From Granulicatella elegans ATCC 700633 (GTDB taxonomy: Bacteria > Bacillota > Bacilli > Lactobacillales > Aerococcaceae), in contig NZ_KI391971.1 of assembly GCF_000162475.2 (NCBI RefSeq), positions 266,086 to 316,133 on the forward strand: a DNA stretch of 50,048 nucleotides. The letters run 5' to 3'. Positions 26,200-37,021 of the stretch are shown here, one piece after another. Both the position numbers and the translations under genes were made by a program. A model generated the notes under the pieces. That model was given only the letters and a program-made list of their open reading frames with translations. It was not told the origin of the DNA and did no database searches. Position 1 is the first letter of the stretch. Every line of letters begins with the position of its first letter.

Positions 26200-26228
26200 A
26201 AGCCAGGGTGTTAAGCCCTGGCTTTTTT
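26200..26228 (+). terminator. Terminator of the metal-ABC operon
   Basis: AAGCCAGGG pairs with CCCTGGCTT and six T follow. The hairpin could also work on the minus strand for the converging tRNA-Arg transcript, whose downstream sequence there is TTATTTGCAG. Confidence 0.9.
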
Positions 26229-26262
26229 GCGGTTAAAAATGAAGTGAAATAACTTTTAACAA

Positions 26263-26334
26263 CGCTGCCTGAGGGAATCGAACCCCCATTATAAGAACCG
26301 GAATCTTATGTGATATCCATTACACTAAGGCAGC
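26263..26334 (-). tRNA. tRNA-Arg (anticodon CCG)
   Basis: On the minus strand the sequence folds as a 72-base tRNA: acceptor GCTGCCT with AGGCAGC, anticodon stem TAAGA with TCTTA around loop TTCCGGT (anticodon CCG, reading CGG), T-arm GGGGG-TTCGATT-CCCTC, discriminator G. No CCA is encoded. Confidence 0.95.
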
Positions 26335-26350
26335 TAAACAATGTAAGAAT

Positions 26351-26379
26351 ATTTTATCTAAATTCATATGAAAAAACAA
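26351..26379 (-). promoter_or_regulatory. Promoter of tRNA-Arg
   Basis: On the minus strand TTGTTT (26379-26374), a 17-base spacer and TAAAAT (26356-26351) lie about 17 bases before the tRNA 5' end. Confidence 0.65.
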
Positions 26380-26453
26380 GAAGAAACCCTTACAAAAAAA
26401 GAACTGAATTGATTTAGAAAAAACAGAAAAAGACAACTTTAAAAGAGAAAAAA

Positions 26454-26481
26454 CGAAACAAAAAGGGACTTTAAAAGTCCC
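26454..26481 (-). terminator. Minus-strand terminator between the cggR promoter and tRNA-Arg
   Basis: GGGACTT and AAGTCCC (26465-26481) form a perfect 7-bp stem with a 3-base loop. On the minus strand it is followed by TTTTTGTTTCG, so it would stop leftward antisense transcription from the glycolytic promoter region before the tRNA. On plus it has no T-run. The remaining sequence up to the cggR promoter is A-rich and shows nothing else. Confidence 0.6.
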
Positions 26482-26520
26482 GGATTGATAATTTTTTAGA
26501 AAATATTAAACACTTTCAAG

Positions 26521-26549
26521 TTGCATTTTACAAAGATTGTTGGTACAAT
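26521..26549 (+). promoter_or_regulatory. Promoter of the glycolytic operon
   Basis: TTGCAT (26521-26526), a 17-base spacer and TACAAT (26544-26549) with a TGG extension. The leader is about 85 bases. It contains AGGGACGGTTTTTAGCCC near 26596-26613, which partly resembles one half of the B. subtilis CggR operator (GGGAC-N6-TGTC). Confidence 0.78.
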
Positions 26550-26640
26550 ATTTTTGTAATTAAGAAAGTTTTCTATGTATAGATAGCTGATTTTTAGGGA
26601 CGGTTTTTAGCCCAGTAATGAAACGAAGGGAATCGGAATT

Positions 26641-27669
26641 ATGGATTGTATGACATTAATGCAACTTCTAGTCCCCGAAAGCAATCAAATGTTAAAAATT
26701 CGTTTCCAAATTTTGCGAGCGATACAACGAACACAACCGATTGGTCGAAGAGGGCTTGCAAAGCAGTTGGAAATATCGGAACGAATTCTTCGTTCTGAAA
26801 CAGATATACTAAAAGAACAAGGTTTAATTACATATTCTGCAAAAGGAATGTTTGTTACTGAGTTAGGAAAAGATACTTATCTTGGATTAACTTCAATCAT
26901 TCAACAGTGTATCGAAATGACTGATTTTGAAAAAGAAATTTCGGATAAGCTAGGAATTAGATTTTGTAAAGTGGTTACTGACAGTGGACCAAATAAAGGG
27001 ATGCAAATTAGTAATCAAGTACAGGAATTGATGAAATGGATGTTGCCAGTTGATCAATCAATCGTTACAGTGACGGGTGGTAGGACGATGGCGATGGTAG
27101 CAGAATATTTTTCAAAAGAGATTTTGCAACAACGTGAAATTTCATTTGTACCTGCTAGAGGAGGAGTGGGCGGTTCCACTTTAATCCAAGCAAACAGTGT
27201 TAGTGAAAAGATGGCGACAAAAACAGGTGGAGAACATTTTTCATTATATGTTCCGGAACATGTTAGTAAAGAGACGTATCTTCCGTTATTACAAGAACCA
27301 TTGGTTTCACAAACATTGACAATGATGAAACAAGCGAATTGCTTATTGTATAGCGTTGGAAATGCAAGTGTTATGGCTGAAAGAAGAGGTTTGGTACCTC
27401 AAGAAAGTCAGTTTATTGCAAGCAGGCGTGCTGTAGGTGAAGCGTTTGGTTGTTTCTTCGATGCAAAAGGAAAGGTAGTTTTTAAACTTCCACGAGTAGG
27501 TTTGCATCTTAGTGATTTAGAGTCCATCCCGCATAGTATTGCTATTGTGGAAGGTGCTCAAAAGGCAGAAGCTTTAATGGCTTATGCCAAATTAGCTCCT
27601 ATCGATAGAACATGGTTTGTGATTGATGAGAGTTTAGCAAATATGGTTTTGAACGGGGTAACCCGCTAA
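26641..27669 (+). CDS. cggR: Central glycolytic genes regulator CggR
   Basis: This 342-residue SorC/DeoR-type repressor has an N-terminal winged helix-turn-helix (RFQILRAIQRTQPIGRRGLAKQLEISERILRSETDIL, about 21-58) and a phosphosugar-binding domain with VTVTGGRTMAMVAEYFS (about 141-157), PARGGVGGSTLIQANSV and YSVGNASVMAERRGL. In B. subtilis CggR represses the gapA operon and is relieved by fructose-1,6-bisphosphate. The gene heads the same operon here and lies 36 bases from gapA. AAGGGA lies about 10 bases before the start. Confidence 0.95.
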   Translation: MDCMTLMQLLVPESNQMLKIRFQILRAIQRTQPIGRRGLAKQLEISERILRSETDILKEQGLITYSAKGMFVTELGKDTYLGLTSIIQQCIEMTDFEKEISDKLGIRFCKVVTDSGPNKGMQISNQVQELMKWMLPVDQSIVTVTGGRTMAMVAEYFSKEILQQREISFVPARGGVGGSTLIQANSVSEKMATKTGGEHFSLYVPEHVSKETYLPLLQEPLVSQTLTMMKQANCLLYSVGNASVMAERRGLVPQESQFIASRRAVGEAFGCFFDAKGKVVFKLPRVGLHLSDLESIPHSIAIVEGAQKAEALMAYAKLAPIDRTWFVIDESLANMVLNGVTR

Positions 27670-27675
27670 AAATAA

Positions 27676-28707
<1,032 letters not shown>

Positions 28708-28744
28708 TATAAAGTTTTGATATAGCTAATCGTATCGAATTTTT

Positions 28745-28781
28745 CAGGGCGATGGAAGCATTCGCTTCCTCGCCCTGTTTT
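28745..28781 (+). other. Large stem-loop between gapA and pgk
   Basis: CAGGGCGA-T-GGAAGC and GCTTCC-TCGCCCTG form a 14-bp stem with one bulged T and an ATTC loop, followed by only TTTTC. It may be a partial terminator, a processing site or a 3' stabiliser that sets high gapA relative to the downstream genes. Confidence 0.75.
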
Positions 28782-28834
28782 CATAATGTGGGTATTACAC
28801 TCGCTCCAAATAAATTTTTCTAGGAGGCTATTCT

Positions 28835-30025
28835 ATGGCTAAAAAAATTGTGACAGATTTATCTGTTAAAGGTAAAAAAGTATTAGTACGTGTTGACTTT
28901 AATGTTCCATTAAAAGATGGCGTTATTACAGATGACAACCGTATTGTTCAAGCGTTACCAACTATTCAATACTTGATTGACAATCATGCAAAAGTAATTC
29001 TTTTCTCTCACTTAGGAAAAGTAAAATCTGAAGAAGATAAAGCTCGTTTAAGCTTACGTCCAGTTGCTGTACGTTTATCAGAATTATTGAAAAAAGACGT
29101 AACATTTGTACCAGAAACTCGTGGAGAAGCATTAGAATCAGCTATTAATGGTTTAGCTGAAGGAGATGTTTTATTATTTGAAAATACTCGTTTCGAAGAT
29201 TTAGATGGTAAAAAAGAATCTAAAAACGATCCTGAGTTAGGAAAATATTGGGCATCTTTAGGAGAGTTGTTCGTAAATGATGCATTTGGTACAGCTCACC
29301 GTGCTCACGCATCTAACGTAGGAATTGCTAGCCAATTAGAATCAGCTGCAGGTTTCTTAATGGAAAAAGAAATTAAATTCATCGGAGGAGCAGTAGATAC
29401 TCCAGAACGTCCATTCGTTGCTATTTTAGGTGGAGCGAAAGTTTCAGATAAAATTGGTGTAATCGAAAGCTTATTAGATAAAGCTGATAAAGTATTAATC
29501 GGTGGAGGAATGGCTTATACATTCTTCAAAGCTATGGGACGTGAAGTAGGTCTATCTTTATTAGAAGTAGATCGTGTTGAATTAGCGAAACAATTAATGG
29601 AAAAAGCTGGCGATAAATTAGTATTACCAATTGACAATGTAGTTGCAAAAGAATTCTCAAACGATGCAGTTGCAACAATTGTACCATCTGACCAAATTCC
29701 AGCTGATCAAGAAGGATTAGACGTTGGTCCTAAGACAGTTGAATTATTTGCTAGCTACTTAAAAGATGCTAAAACTGTTGTATGGAATGGACCTATGGGT
29801 GTATTCGAATTACCTAACTTTGCTAAAGGAACAATTGGCGTATGTGAAGCTATTGCATCTTTAGAAAATGCTACAACAATCATCGGTGGTGGAGATTCTG
29901 CAGCAGCAGCAATTTCACTAGGATATGCTGATAAATTCACTCATATCTCAACTGGTGGTGGAGCTTCATTAGAATACTTAGAAGGTAAAGAATTACCTGG
30001 TGTAGCTTCAATTAGTGATAAATAA
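28835..30025 (+). CDS. pgk: Phosphoglycerate kinase
   Basis: This 396-residue enzyme makes ATP from 1,3-bisphosphoglycerate. [16 protein letters not shown] (residues 14-29) is the phosphoglycerate-binding signature. [57 protein letters not shown] and the C-terminal GGGDSAAAA and [20 protein letters not shown] nucleotide-binding loops are all present. TAGGAGG precedes the start. It lies 127 bases after gapA, separated by a strong hairpin. Confidence 0.98.
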   Translation: MAKKIVTDLSVKGKKVLVRVDFNVPLKDGVITDDNRIVQALPTIQYLIDNHAKVILFSHLGKVKSEEDKARLSLRPVAVRLSELLKKDVTFVPETRGEALESAINGLAEGDVLLFENTRFEDLDGKKESKNDPELGKYWASLGELFVNDAFGTAHRAHASNVGIASQLESAAGFLMEKEIKFIGGAVDTPERPFVAILGGAKVSDKIGVIESLLDKADKVLIGGGMAYTFFKAMGREVGLSLLEVDRVELAKQLMEKAGDKLVLPIDNVVAKEFSNDAVATIVPSDQIPADQEGLDVGPKTVELFASYLKDAKTVVWNGPMGVFELPNFAKGTIGVCEAIASLENATTIIGGGDSAAAAISLGYADKFTHISTGGGASLEYLEGKELPGVASISDK

Positions 30026-30042
30026 TTAAATAATTTTGAAAG

Positions 30043-30079
30043 AGACTCACTGAAATGATGCATTCATTTTTGTGAGTCT
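30043..30079 (+). other. Stem-loop between pgk and tpiA
   Basis: AGACTCAC pairs with GTGAGTCT (8 bp), with a second inner helix formed by AAATGA and TTCATTT. There is no T-run, so mRNA processing or stability is more likely than termination. Confidence 0.65.
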
Positions 30080-30098
30080 GCTTCATACAAAATTTTAG

Positions 30099-30865
<767 letters not shown>

Positions 30866-30866
<1 letters not shown>

Positions 30867-32395
30867 TGTCTAAATCACCAGTAGCGATTATTATCTTAGA
30901 TGGTTTCGGATGGAGACCAGAAGTAGAAGGTAACGCTGTAGCACAAGCAAAGAAACCAAATTTTGACCGTTATTATAATGAATTTCCTCATACAACATTA
31001 AAAGCATCAGGTTTAGATGTAGGTTTACCAGATGGACAAATGGGGAACTCAGAAGTAGGTCATACAAATATCGGTGCAGGTCGTATTGTATACCAAAGCT
31101 TAACTCGTATTGATAAAGCGATTTTAGATGGTGAATTTGATACAAACCCAGCGCTAAACGGCGCATTTAACCATGTATTAGAAAATGGTTCTGCACTACA
31201 CTTGTTCGGATTATTATCTGATGGTGGTGTACATAGCCATATCAATCATTTATTAGCATTAATTGAAACAGCAAAAGCAAAAGGTATTTCTAAAGTTTAT
31301 GTTCATGCATTCATGGACGGACGTGACGTGGATCCAAAAGCTGGTCCTTCTTACATCAAAACATTAGAAGAAAAAATTTCAGAAGTTGGAGTAGGCCAAA
31401 TCGCAACTGTATCAGGTCGTTATTATGCAATGGATCGTGACAAACGTTGGGAACGTGTTCAATTAGCTTATGATGCAATTGCGCATGCAAAAGGACCTCA
31501 ATTTGAATCAGCTCAAGCAGTCATTGAACATAGTTATGCTGAAAATGTAACAGATGAATTTGTAATTCCATCAGTAATTGTTAAAGATGGACAACCAGTT
31601 GCGAAAATTGAAGAAAATGATGCAGTTATCTTCTTTAACTTCCGTCCTGACCGTGCGATTCAATTATCAAATGCATTTACAGATAAAGAATGGGCAAACT
31701 TTGATCGTGGTGAACATGCTGCAAATGTTAAATTTGTGACAATGACATTATACAATCCAAGTGTGGATGCAGAAGTTGCATTCCCACCAATTCCTATGAC
31801 AAATGTTTTAGGAGAAGTTTTATCAAAAGCAGGTCTTGCACAATTACGTATTGCAGAAACTGAAAAATATCCACACGTTACATTCTTTATGAATGGTGGA
31901 CGTAATGAAGAATTCCCAGGAGAAAACCGTATTTTAATTCCTTCTCCAAAAGTTGCAACATATGACTTAAAACCTGAAATGAGTTGTTATGAAGTAGGAG
32001 ATGCATTATATAACTCTATTCAAAATGATGAAAATGATGCAATCATCTTAAACTTCGCAAACCCAGATATGGTTGGACACTCTGGTATGTTAGAGCCAAC
32101 GATTAAAGCAATCGAAGCAGTAGATGAAAACTTAGGTAAAGTAGTAGATGCTATTTTAGCTAAAGGCGGTACTGCAATTATCTTTGCTGACCACGGTAAC
32201 TCAGAAACAATGGTTACTCCAGAAGGTACACCACATACTGCTCATACAACAGTTCCAGTACCAGTCATTGTAACGAAAAAAGGTATTACATTACGTGAAG
32301 GCGGTCGTTTAGCAGACGTTGCACCTACAATGTTAGATTTATTGAATGTAGCAAAACCTGAAGAAATGACAGGTGAAAGCTTAATTCAAAAATAA
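30866..32395 (+). CDS. gpmI: 2,3-bisphosphoglycerate-independent phosphoglycerate mutase
   Basis: This 509-residue alkaline-phosphatase-superfamily enzyme has [11 protein letters not shown] near the N-terminus with a metal-binding Asp12 and [16 protein letters not shown] with the phosphorylated Ser62. [27 protein letters not shown] and [12 protein letters not shown] follow. The metal-ligand motifs [12 protein letters not shown] and [10 protein letters not shown] are near the C-terminus. It is Mn-dependent in Firmicutes, which gives a functional link to the Mn-type importer upstream. It duplicates the reaction of gpmA at 19375 by an unrelated fold. Confidence 0.97.
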
Positions 32396-32428
32396 TCTTA
32401 AAAAAAGGCTTTCAATTTAAGGAAAAGA

Positions 32429-32457
32429 TTGCATATAAAGCATTTTTCGACTAAAAT
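32429..32457 (+). promoter_or_regulatory. Internal promoter of eno
   Basis: TTGCAT (32429-32434), a 17-base spacer and TAAAAT (32452-32457) lie 38 bases before eno, allowing enolase expression independent of CggR. Confidence 0.72.
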
Positions 32458-32491
32458 AGAAACGTACAAATAAATATAAAGGAGTTAATAA

Positions 32492-33793
<1,302 letters not shown>

Positions 33794-33815
33794 TAACATT
33801 TTAAGATGTTTTTAG

Positions 33816-33846
33816 AGGGCTAGCATTTTGCTAGCCCTATTTTTTA
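33816..33846 (+). terminator. Terminator of the glycolytic operon
   Basis: AGGGCTAGC pairs perfectly with GCTAGCCCT around ATTTT and is followed by ATTTTTTTAC. Confidence 0.94.
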
Positions 33847-33867
33847 CATTAGAAAGTGGGTGAGAAG

Positions 33868-34794
33868 ATGATTTACACAATTACGTTTAATCCAGCGGTA
33901 GATTTAGTGATACAAGTACCAAATTGTCAATTAGGGGCATTAAATCGTTCAAAAGGTGAGGAATATGTAGCAGGTGGTAAAGGGATTAATATGTCGATTG
34001 TATTAAAACGACTAGGAGTTGATAATATTGCAACGGGATTCCTTGGAGGATTTTCAGGGAAGTTTATTGAAGAGTTTCTAGAAAAAGAAGGAATTACCCC
34101 TCAGTTTATTTCTGTAGAAGGGACTACAAGAATTAATGTCAAAGTTAAAGGGGAAGTTGAAACGGAAATCAATGCGGCTGGTCCTAACGTAGGAGTTGAA
34201 AAATTTCAACAATTAGTGAATTATTTCCAAGATATTTTAAAAGAAGGAGATATTGTATTTTTAGCAGGAAATGCTGCTCCGGGATTAGATGAGACGTCTT
34301 ATGTTGAAATTGCAAGGCTTTGTCATGCAAGAGGGGTAAAGTTAGTGCTTGATACTACAAAAAATTCATTATTAGCCTGTTTACCTTATCAGCCGTTTAT
34401 GATTAAGCCGAACCAACATGAATTAGAAGAATTATTTGGAGTAAAAATTGAAACAAAAGAAAAAATGTTGAACTATGCGTTTCAATTACGAGAAAAAGGG
34501 GCTCGTAATGTCTTGATTTCTTGTGGAGGTGAAGGAGCATTTCTAGTCAGTGAAACAGGACAAGTATTGATTTCAAATACTCCAAAAGGCACACTGGTCA
34601 ATTCTGTAGGTGCTGGAGATTCACTGTTAGCTGGATTTATGGCGAAATTTATTGAAACGAGTGATTATAGAATGAGTCTGAAGCAAGGGGCAGCATCTGG
34701 TAGTGCGACAGCTTTTTCAGTAGGAATTGCTACAAGAGAGTTAATAGAAGAATTAATGCCACACATAAAAATTGAGGAAATTCAAAGAAAATAA
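33868..34794 (+). CDS. 1-phosphofructokinase / tagatose-6-phosphate kinase family (PfkB)
   Basis: This 308-residue PfkB-family kinase starts MIYTITFNPAVDLVIQV. It carries KGEEYVAGGKGINMSIVLKRLG (about 33-54, substrate loop), the FLGGFSGKF segment and KPNQHELEELFG (about 183-194). The C-terminal NSVGAGDSLLAGFMA holds the anion hole and catalytic Asp (about 251). ATG 33868 is chosen over GTG 33856 because the family begins at M-I-Y-T. FruK and LacC cannot be separated by eye, though FruK seems likelier. No fruR, fruA or lac genes flank it, which is unusual for either. Confidence 0.85.
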   Translation: MIYTITFNPAVDLVIQVPNCQLGALNRSKGEEYVAGGKGINMSIVLKRLGVDNIATGFLGGFSGKFIEEFLEKEGITPQFISVEGTTRINVKVKGEVETEINAAGPNVGVEKFQQLVNYFQDILKEGDIVFLAGNAAPGLDETSYVEIARLCHARGVKLVLDTTKNSLLACLPYQPFMIKPNQHELEELFGVKIETKEKMLNYAFQLREKGARNVLISCGGEGAFLVSETGQVLISNTPKGTLVNSVGAGDSLLAGFMAKFIETSDYRMSLKQGAASGSATAFSVGIATRELIEELMPHIKIEEIQRK

Positions 34795-34816
34795 AGGATT
34801 AATTGAGAATTAAGTA

Positions 34817-34845
34817 TTGAAACCGATGAGAGAAGAGCGTATACT
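34817..34845 (+). promoter_or_regulatory. Promoter of the TPP riboswitch-thiT transcript
   Basis: TTGAAA (34817-34822), a 17-base spacer and TATACT (34840-34845) place the transcript start near 34852, just before the aptamer. Confidence 0.78.
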
Positions 34846-34864
34846 AAACTCATATTTTAAAAAA

Positions 34865-34998
34865 AGATACAAAGAGGTGCCATTGGCTGAGATGTGTTTA
34901 CAAACTCTTAGAACCTGTTACGTTAATACGTGCGTAGGAATTGTATGAATAATTGTCTGCAATTGGGTCTCTTTGTAAAAAAACAAGGAGGCTTTTTT
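34865..34998 (+). promoter_or_regulatory. TPP riboswitch (THI element) with expression platform
   Basis: The aptamer (34865-34946) shows the thi-box core: GAGGTGCC, GGCTGAGA, AGAACCTGTTACGTTAATACG and GCGTAGGAA. P1 is ATACAA (34867-34872) with TTGTAT (34941-34946). Downstream, GTCTCTTTGT (34967-34976) pairs with ACAAGGAGGC (34983-34992), a 10-bp hairpin that buries the ribosome binding site and is followed by six T. The 5' P1 strand TACAAAGAG (34868-34876) can instead pair with CTCTTTGTA (34969-34977). Thus without TPP the RBS would be free, and with TPP it would be closed or transcription stopped. Confidence 0.93.
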
Positions 34999-35550
34999 AT
35001 GTCTGTAAAAAGAATTGCGTGGGTGGAAGGAGCAATTGTAGCAGCTTTAGCGATGGCGTTATCATTTATTCCTCATTTTATGGGATGGTTTTCTCCTTCG
35101 TTTGGTGCGATTGTTTTAGTAGTATTTGCATTGCGTAGAGGATTGTATCCAGCATTATTTTCAGGTTTAGTATGGGGAGTGTTACATTTTCCGCTTGGAA
35201 AAGTAGTCTACTTATCGTTCTCTCAAGTGCTGTTAGAATATATCGTTGCGTTTGGAGTAATGGGATTTGCTGGATTATTATATCATCAATTCCAAAAGGC
35301 TATTCGTAATGATAAGCAAGCGTTAGCAATTTTTTATATTTTTATTTCTTCATTCATCGGTGTTGGGGTTCGATATTTCTGGCATTTTGTTGCAGGATTT
35401 TTATTTTGGGGTAAATATGCTCCAGAAGGAGTATCTCCATATTGGTATTCATTCACAGTGAATGGAATTGCTGGATTACAAACTTTAATTGTAACGATTG
35501 TTGTTGCGGTTTTATTATTGAAATATCCAAAAATTTACAAAACTAAATAA
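34999..35550 (+). CDS. thiT: Thiamine transporter ThiT (ECF S-component)
   Basis: This 183-residue membrane protein is the thiamine-specific S-component of an ECF transporter. It has six hydrophobic segments. WVEGAIVAALAMALSFIPH near the N-terminus is the Ala-motif helix that contacts the energising module. GWFSPSFGAIVLVVFALRRG, SGLVWGVLHFPLG, RYFWHFVAGFLFWGKYAPEG and SPYWYSFTVNG contain the Trp, His and Tyr positions that line the thiamine site in ThiT. The start at 34999 is fixed by AAGGAGG (34985-34991). The EcfA/A'/T module is not in this window. TPP riboswitch control agrees with the assignment. Confidence 0.95.
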   Translation: MSVKRIAWVEGAIVAALAMALSFIPHFMGWFSPSFGAIVLVVFALRRGLYPALFSGLVWGVLHFPLGKVVYLSFSQVLLEYIVAFGVMGFAGLLYHQFQKAIRNDKQALAIFYIFISSFIGVGVRYFWHFVAGFLFWGKYAPEGVSPYWYSFTVNGIAGLQTLIVTIVVAVLLLKYPKIYKTK

Positions 35551-35580
35551 GTCAGTAAAAATATTATAATACTCGATAGT

Positions 35581-35617
35581 ACTCTTATAGAATGTAATTT
35601 CTATAAGAGTTTTTTTG
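35581..35617 (+). terminator. Terminator of thiT
   Basis: ACTCTTATAGAA pairs perfectly with TTCTATAAGAGT around a 6-base loop and is followed by seven T. Confidence 0.94.
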
Positions 35618-35625
35618 CGGAAGTG

Positions 35626-35642
35626 TATAGTTTAAAACTATA
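35626..35642 (+). promoter_or_regulatory. MetR/MtaR-type box (17-base palindrome)
   Basis: TATAGTTTAAAACTATA has perfect 8-base arms around one central base. It matches the palindrome reported for LysR-type methionine regulators of streptococci (TATAGTTT-N-AAACTATA, from memory). It lies 23 bases upstream of the -35 of the MetE-like gene, the usual place for LysR activation. Confidence 0.8.
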
Positions 35643-35664
35643 TTTGAATATAGTAAATTAGTAT

Positions 35665-35693
35665 GTGACAATAACGGAGTAGTCAGTTACAAT
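35665..35693 (+). promoter_or_regulatory. Promoter of the MetE-like gene
   Basis: GTGACA (35665-35670), a 17-base spacer and TACAAT (35688-35693). The off-consensus -35 fits an activator-dependent promoter. Confidence 0.7.
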
Positions 35694-35728
35694 GTAATTA
35701 CGTTAGTTAGAGAAGAGAGGTAATACCT

Positions 35729-36868
35729 ATGACAAAACACGCACCATTTAAATTTGATACAGTAGGAAGTTTCTTAAGACCAGAAAATTTAAAACAAGCT
35801 CGCGAAGAGTATGAAAAAGGAAACTTTAGTTACCAAGAATTAAAAAACTTTGAAGATGCCGCAATTCGTGATTTAGTAAAAAAAGAAATTGCAGCGGGAT
35901 ATAAAGGAATTACAGACGGGGAATTCCGTCGTGCTTATTGGCATTTAGATTTCTTCTGGGGATTAGGAGGAATTAAACATGTTCAAGCCAAAACAGGATA
36001 CCAATTTCATGATGAAGTTACAAAACCAGACTCAGCAACTGTAGTAGGAACGATTCATGGACGTAATCATCCATTCGTAGCTCACTATACATTTTTAAGA
36101 GATTTAGTCGCAGATAATGATGAAGTTGAAGCTCGTATTACAATTCCATCACCATCTCAATTCTATTTTGAATTAATTCGTGATGAAGAACATGTGGAAC
36201 AATTAAATAGTGTATATTCAAACTTTGATGATGTGGTTGAAGATATTTCAAAAGCATACTTAGAAGTGATTCAACAATTATTTGATGAAGGATTACGTAC
36301 ATTACAAGTTGATGATTGTACATGGGGAATTTTAGTGGATGATAACTTCTTAACACTTTGGGGACAGGGTCGTGATAAAGAAGAAGTAAGACGTGAATTA
36401 GCAGCAACATTTTTACGTTTAAATAATGCTGTTTATAAAAATGTTCCAGAAGGATTAGTTGTAAATACTCACGTATGTCGTGGAAATTTCCATTCTACTT
36501 GGGCTGCAAGTGGTGGTTATGCATCTATTTCTGATGAATTATTTGGAGAAGAAGAAGTAAATGCTTATTATTTAGAATTTGATACTGATCGTGCAGGAGA
36601 CTTTACTCCATTAGCAAAAGTTTCTGGTGATAAACAAGTCGTTTTAGGATTAGTCACTTCAAAATTTGGAGAACTAGAAAGTAAGGAAGAGTTAATTTCT
36701 CGTATTAAAGAAGCGAGCCAATATATTCCGTTAGAGAGATTATCATTAAGTACTCAATGTGGATTTGCTTCAACTGAAGAAGGAAATATTTTAACAGAAG
36801 AACAACAATGGGCAAAATTAGCATTAATTAAAGAAGTTGCCGAAGAAGTTTGGGGAACTGAAAACTAA
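35729..36868 (+). CDS. MetE-like cobalamin-independent methyltransferase (YxjG/YxjH type)
   Basis: This 379-residue protein corresponds to the C-terminal catalytic domain of MetE (UROD/MetE-like barrel). TVGSFLRPENLKQAREEYEKG (residues 11-31) begins the fold, and GITDGEFRRAYWHLDFFWGL follows. Zinc-ligand positions are VNTHVCRGN (His and Cys, about 249-257), a Glu in YYLEFDTDRAG and SLSTQCGFAST (Cys about 350). The N-terminal folate half of full MetE is absent, as in the YxjG/YxjH group. It probably transfers a methyl group to homocysteine, but the donor is uncertain. The MetR-type box upstream supports a methionine role. RBS GAGAGG lies close upstream. Confidence 0.88.
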   Translation: MTKHAPFKFDTVGSFLRPENLKQAREEYEKGNFSYQELKNFEDAAIRDLVKKEIAAGYKGITDGEFRRAYWHLDFFWGLGGIKHVQAKTGYQFHDEVTKPDSATVVGTIHGRNHPFVAHYTFLRDLVADNDEVEARITIPSPSQFYFELIRDEEHVEQLNSVYSNFDDVVEDISKAYLEVIQQLFDEGLRTLQVDDCTWGILVDDNFLTLWGQGRDKEEVRRELAATFLRLNNAVYKNVPEGLVVNTHVCRGNFHSTWAASGGYASISDELFGEEEVNAYYLEFDTDRAGDFTPLAKVSGDKQVVLGLVTSKFGELESKEELISRIKEASQYIPLERLSLSTQCGFASTEEGNILTEEQQWAKLALIKEVAEEVWGTEN

Positions 36869-36880
36869 TAACAACATGGA

Positions 36881-36906
36881 AAGGCTGGGGGAACCTGGTC
36901 TTTTTT
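36881..36906 (+). terminator. Probable terminator of the MetE-like gene
   Basis: AGGCTGGG and CCTGGTCT can pair with three G-T pairs around GGAA and are followed by TTTTTT. The stem is weak. Confidence 0.6.
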
Positions 36907-36922
36907 GTTGAAATAAAACACA

Positions 36923-36939
36923 TGTTAGAAAATGTGACA
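36923..36939 (+). promoter_or_regulatory. GlnR box 1
   Basis: TGTTA-N7-TGACA matches the GlnR/TnrA consensus TGTNA-N7-TNACA. It lies upstream of the glnR -35. Confidence 0.85.
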
Positions 36940-36957
36940 TAAAAAGTGAGAGAATCC

Positions 36958-36986
36958 TTGACTTTTATGTCAGTTATTTTTACAAT
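36958..36986 (+). promoter_or_regulatory. glnRA promoter with overlapping GlnR box 2
   Basis: TTGACT (36958-36963), a 17-base spacer and TACAAT (36981-36986) form the promoter. A second GlnR box, TGTCA-N7-TTACA (36968-36984), covers spacer and -10. The two boxes are 45 bases apart, the classic autorepression layout. Confidence 0.88.
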
Positions 36987-37021
36987 ACAGCTATCATATA
37001 GAATAAGAGAGGTGTTTGAGA

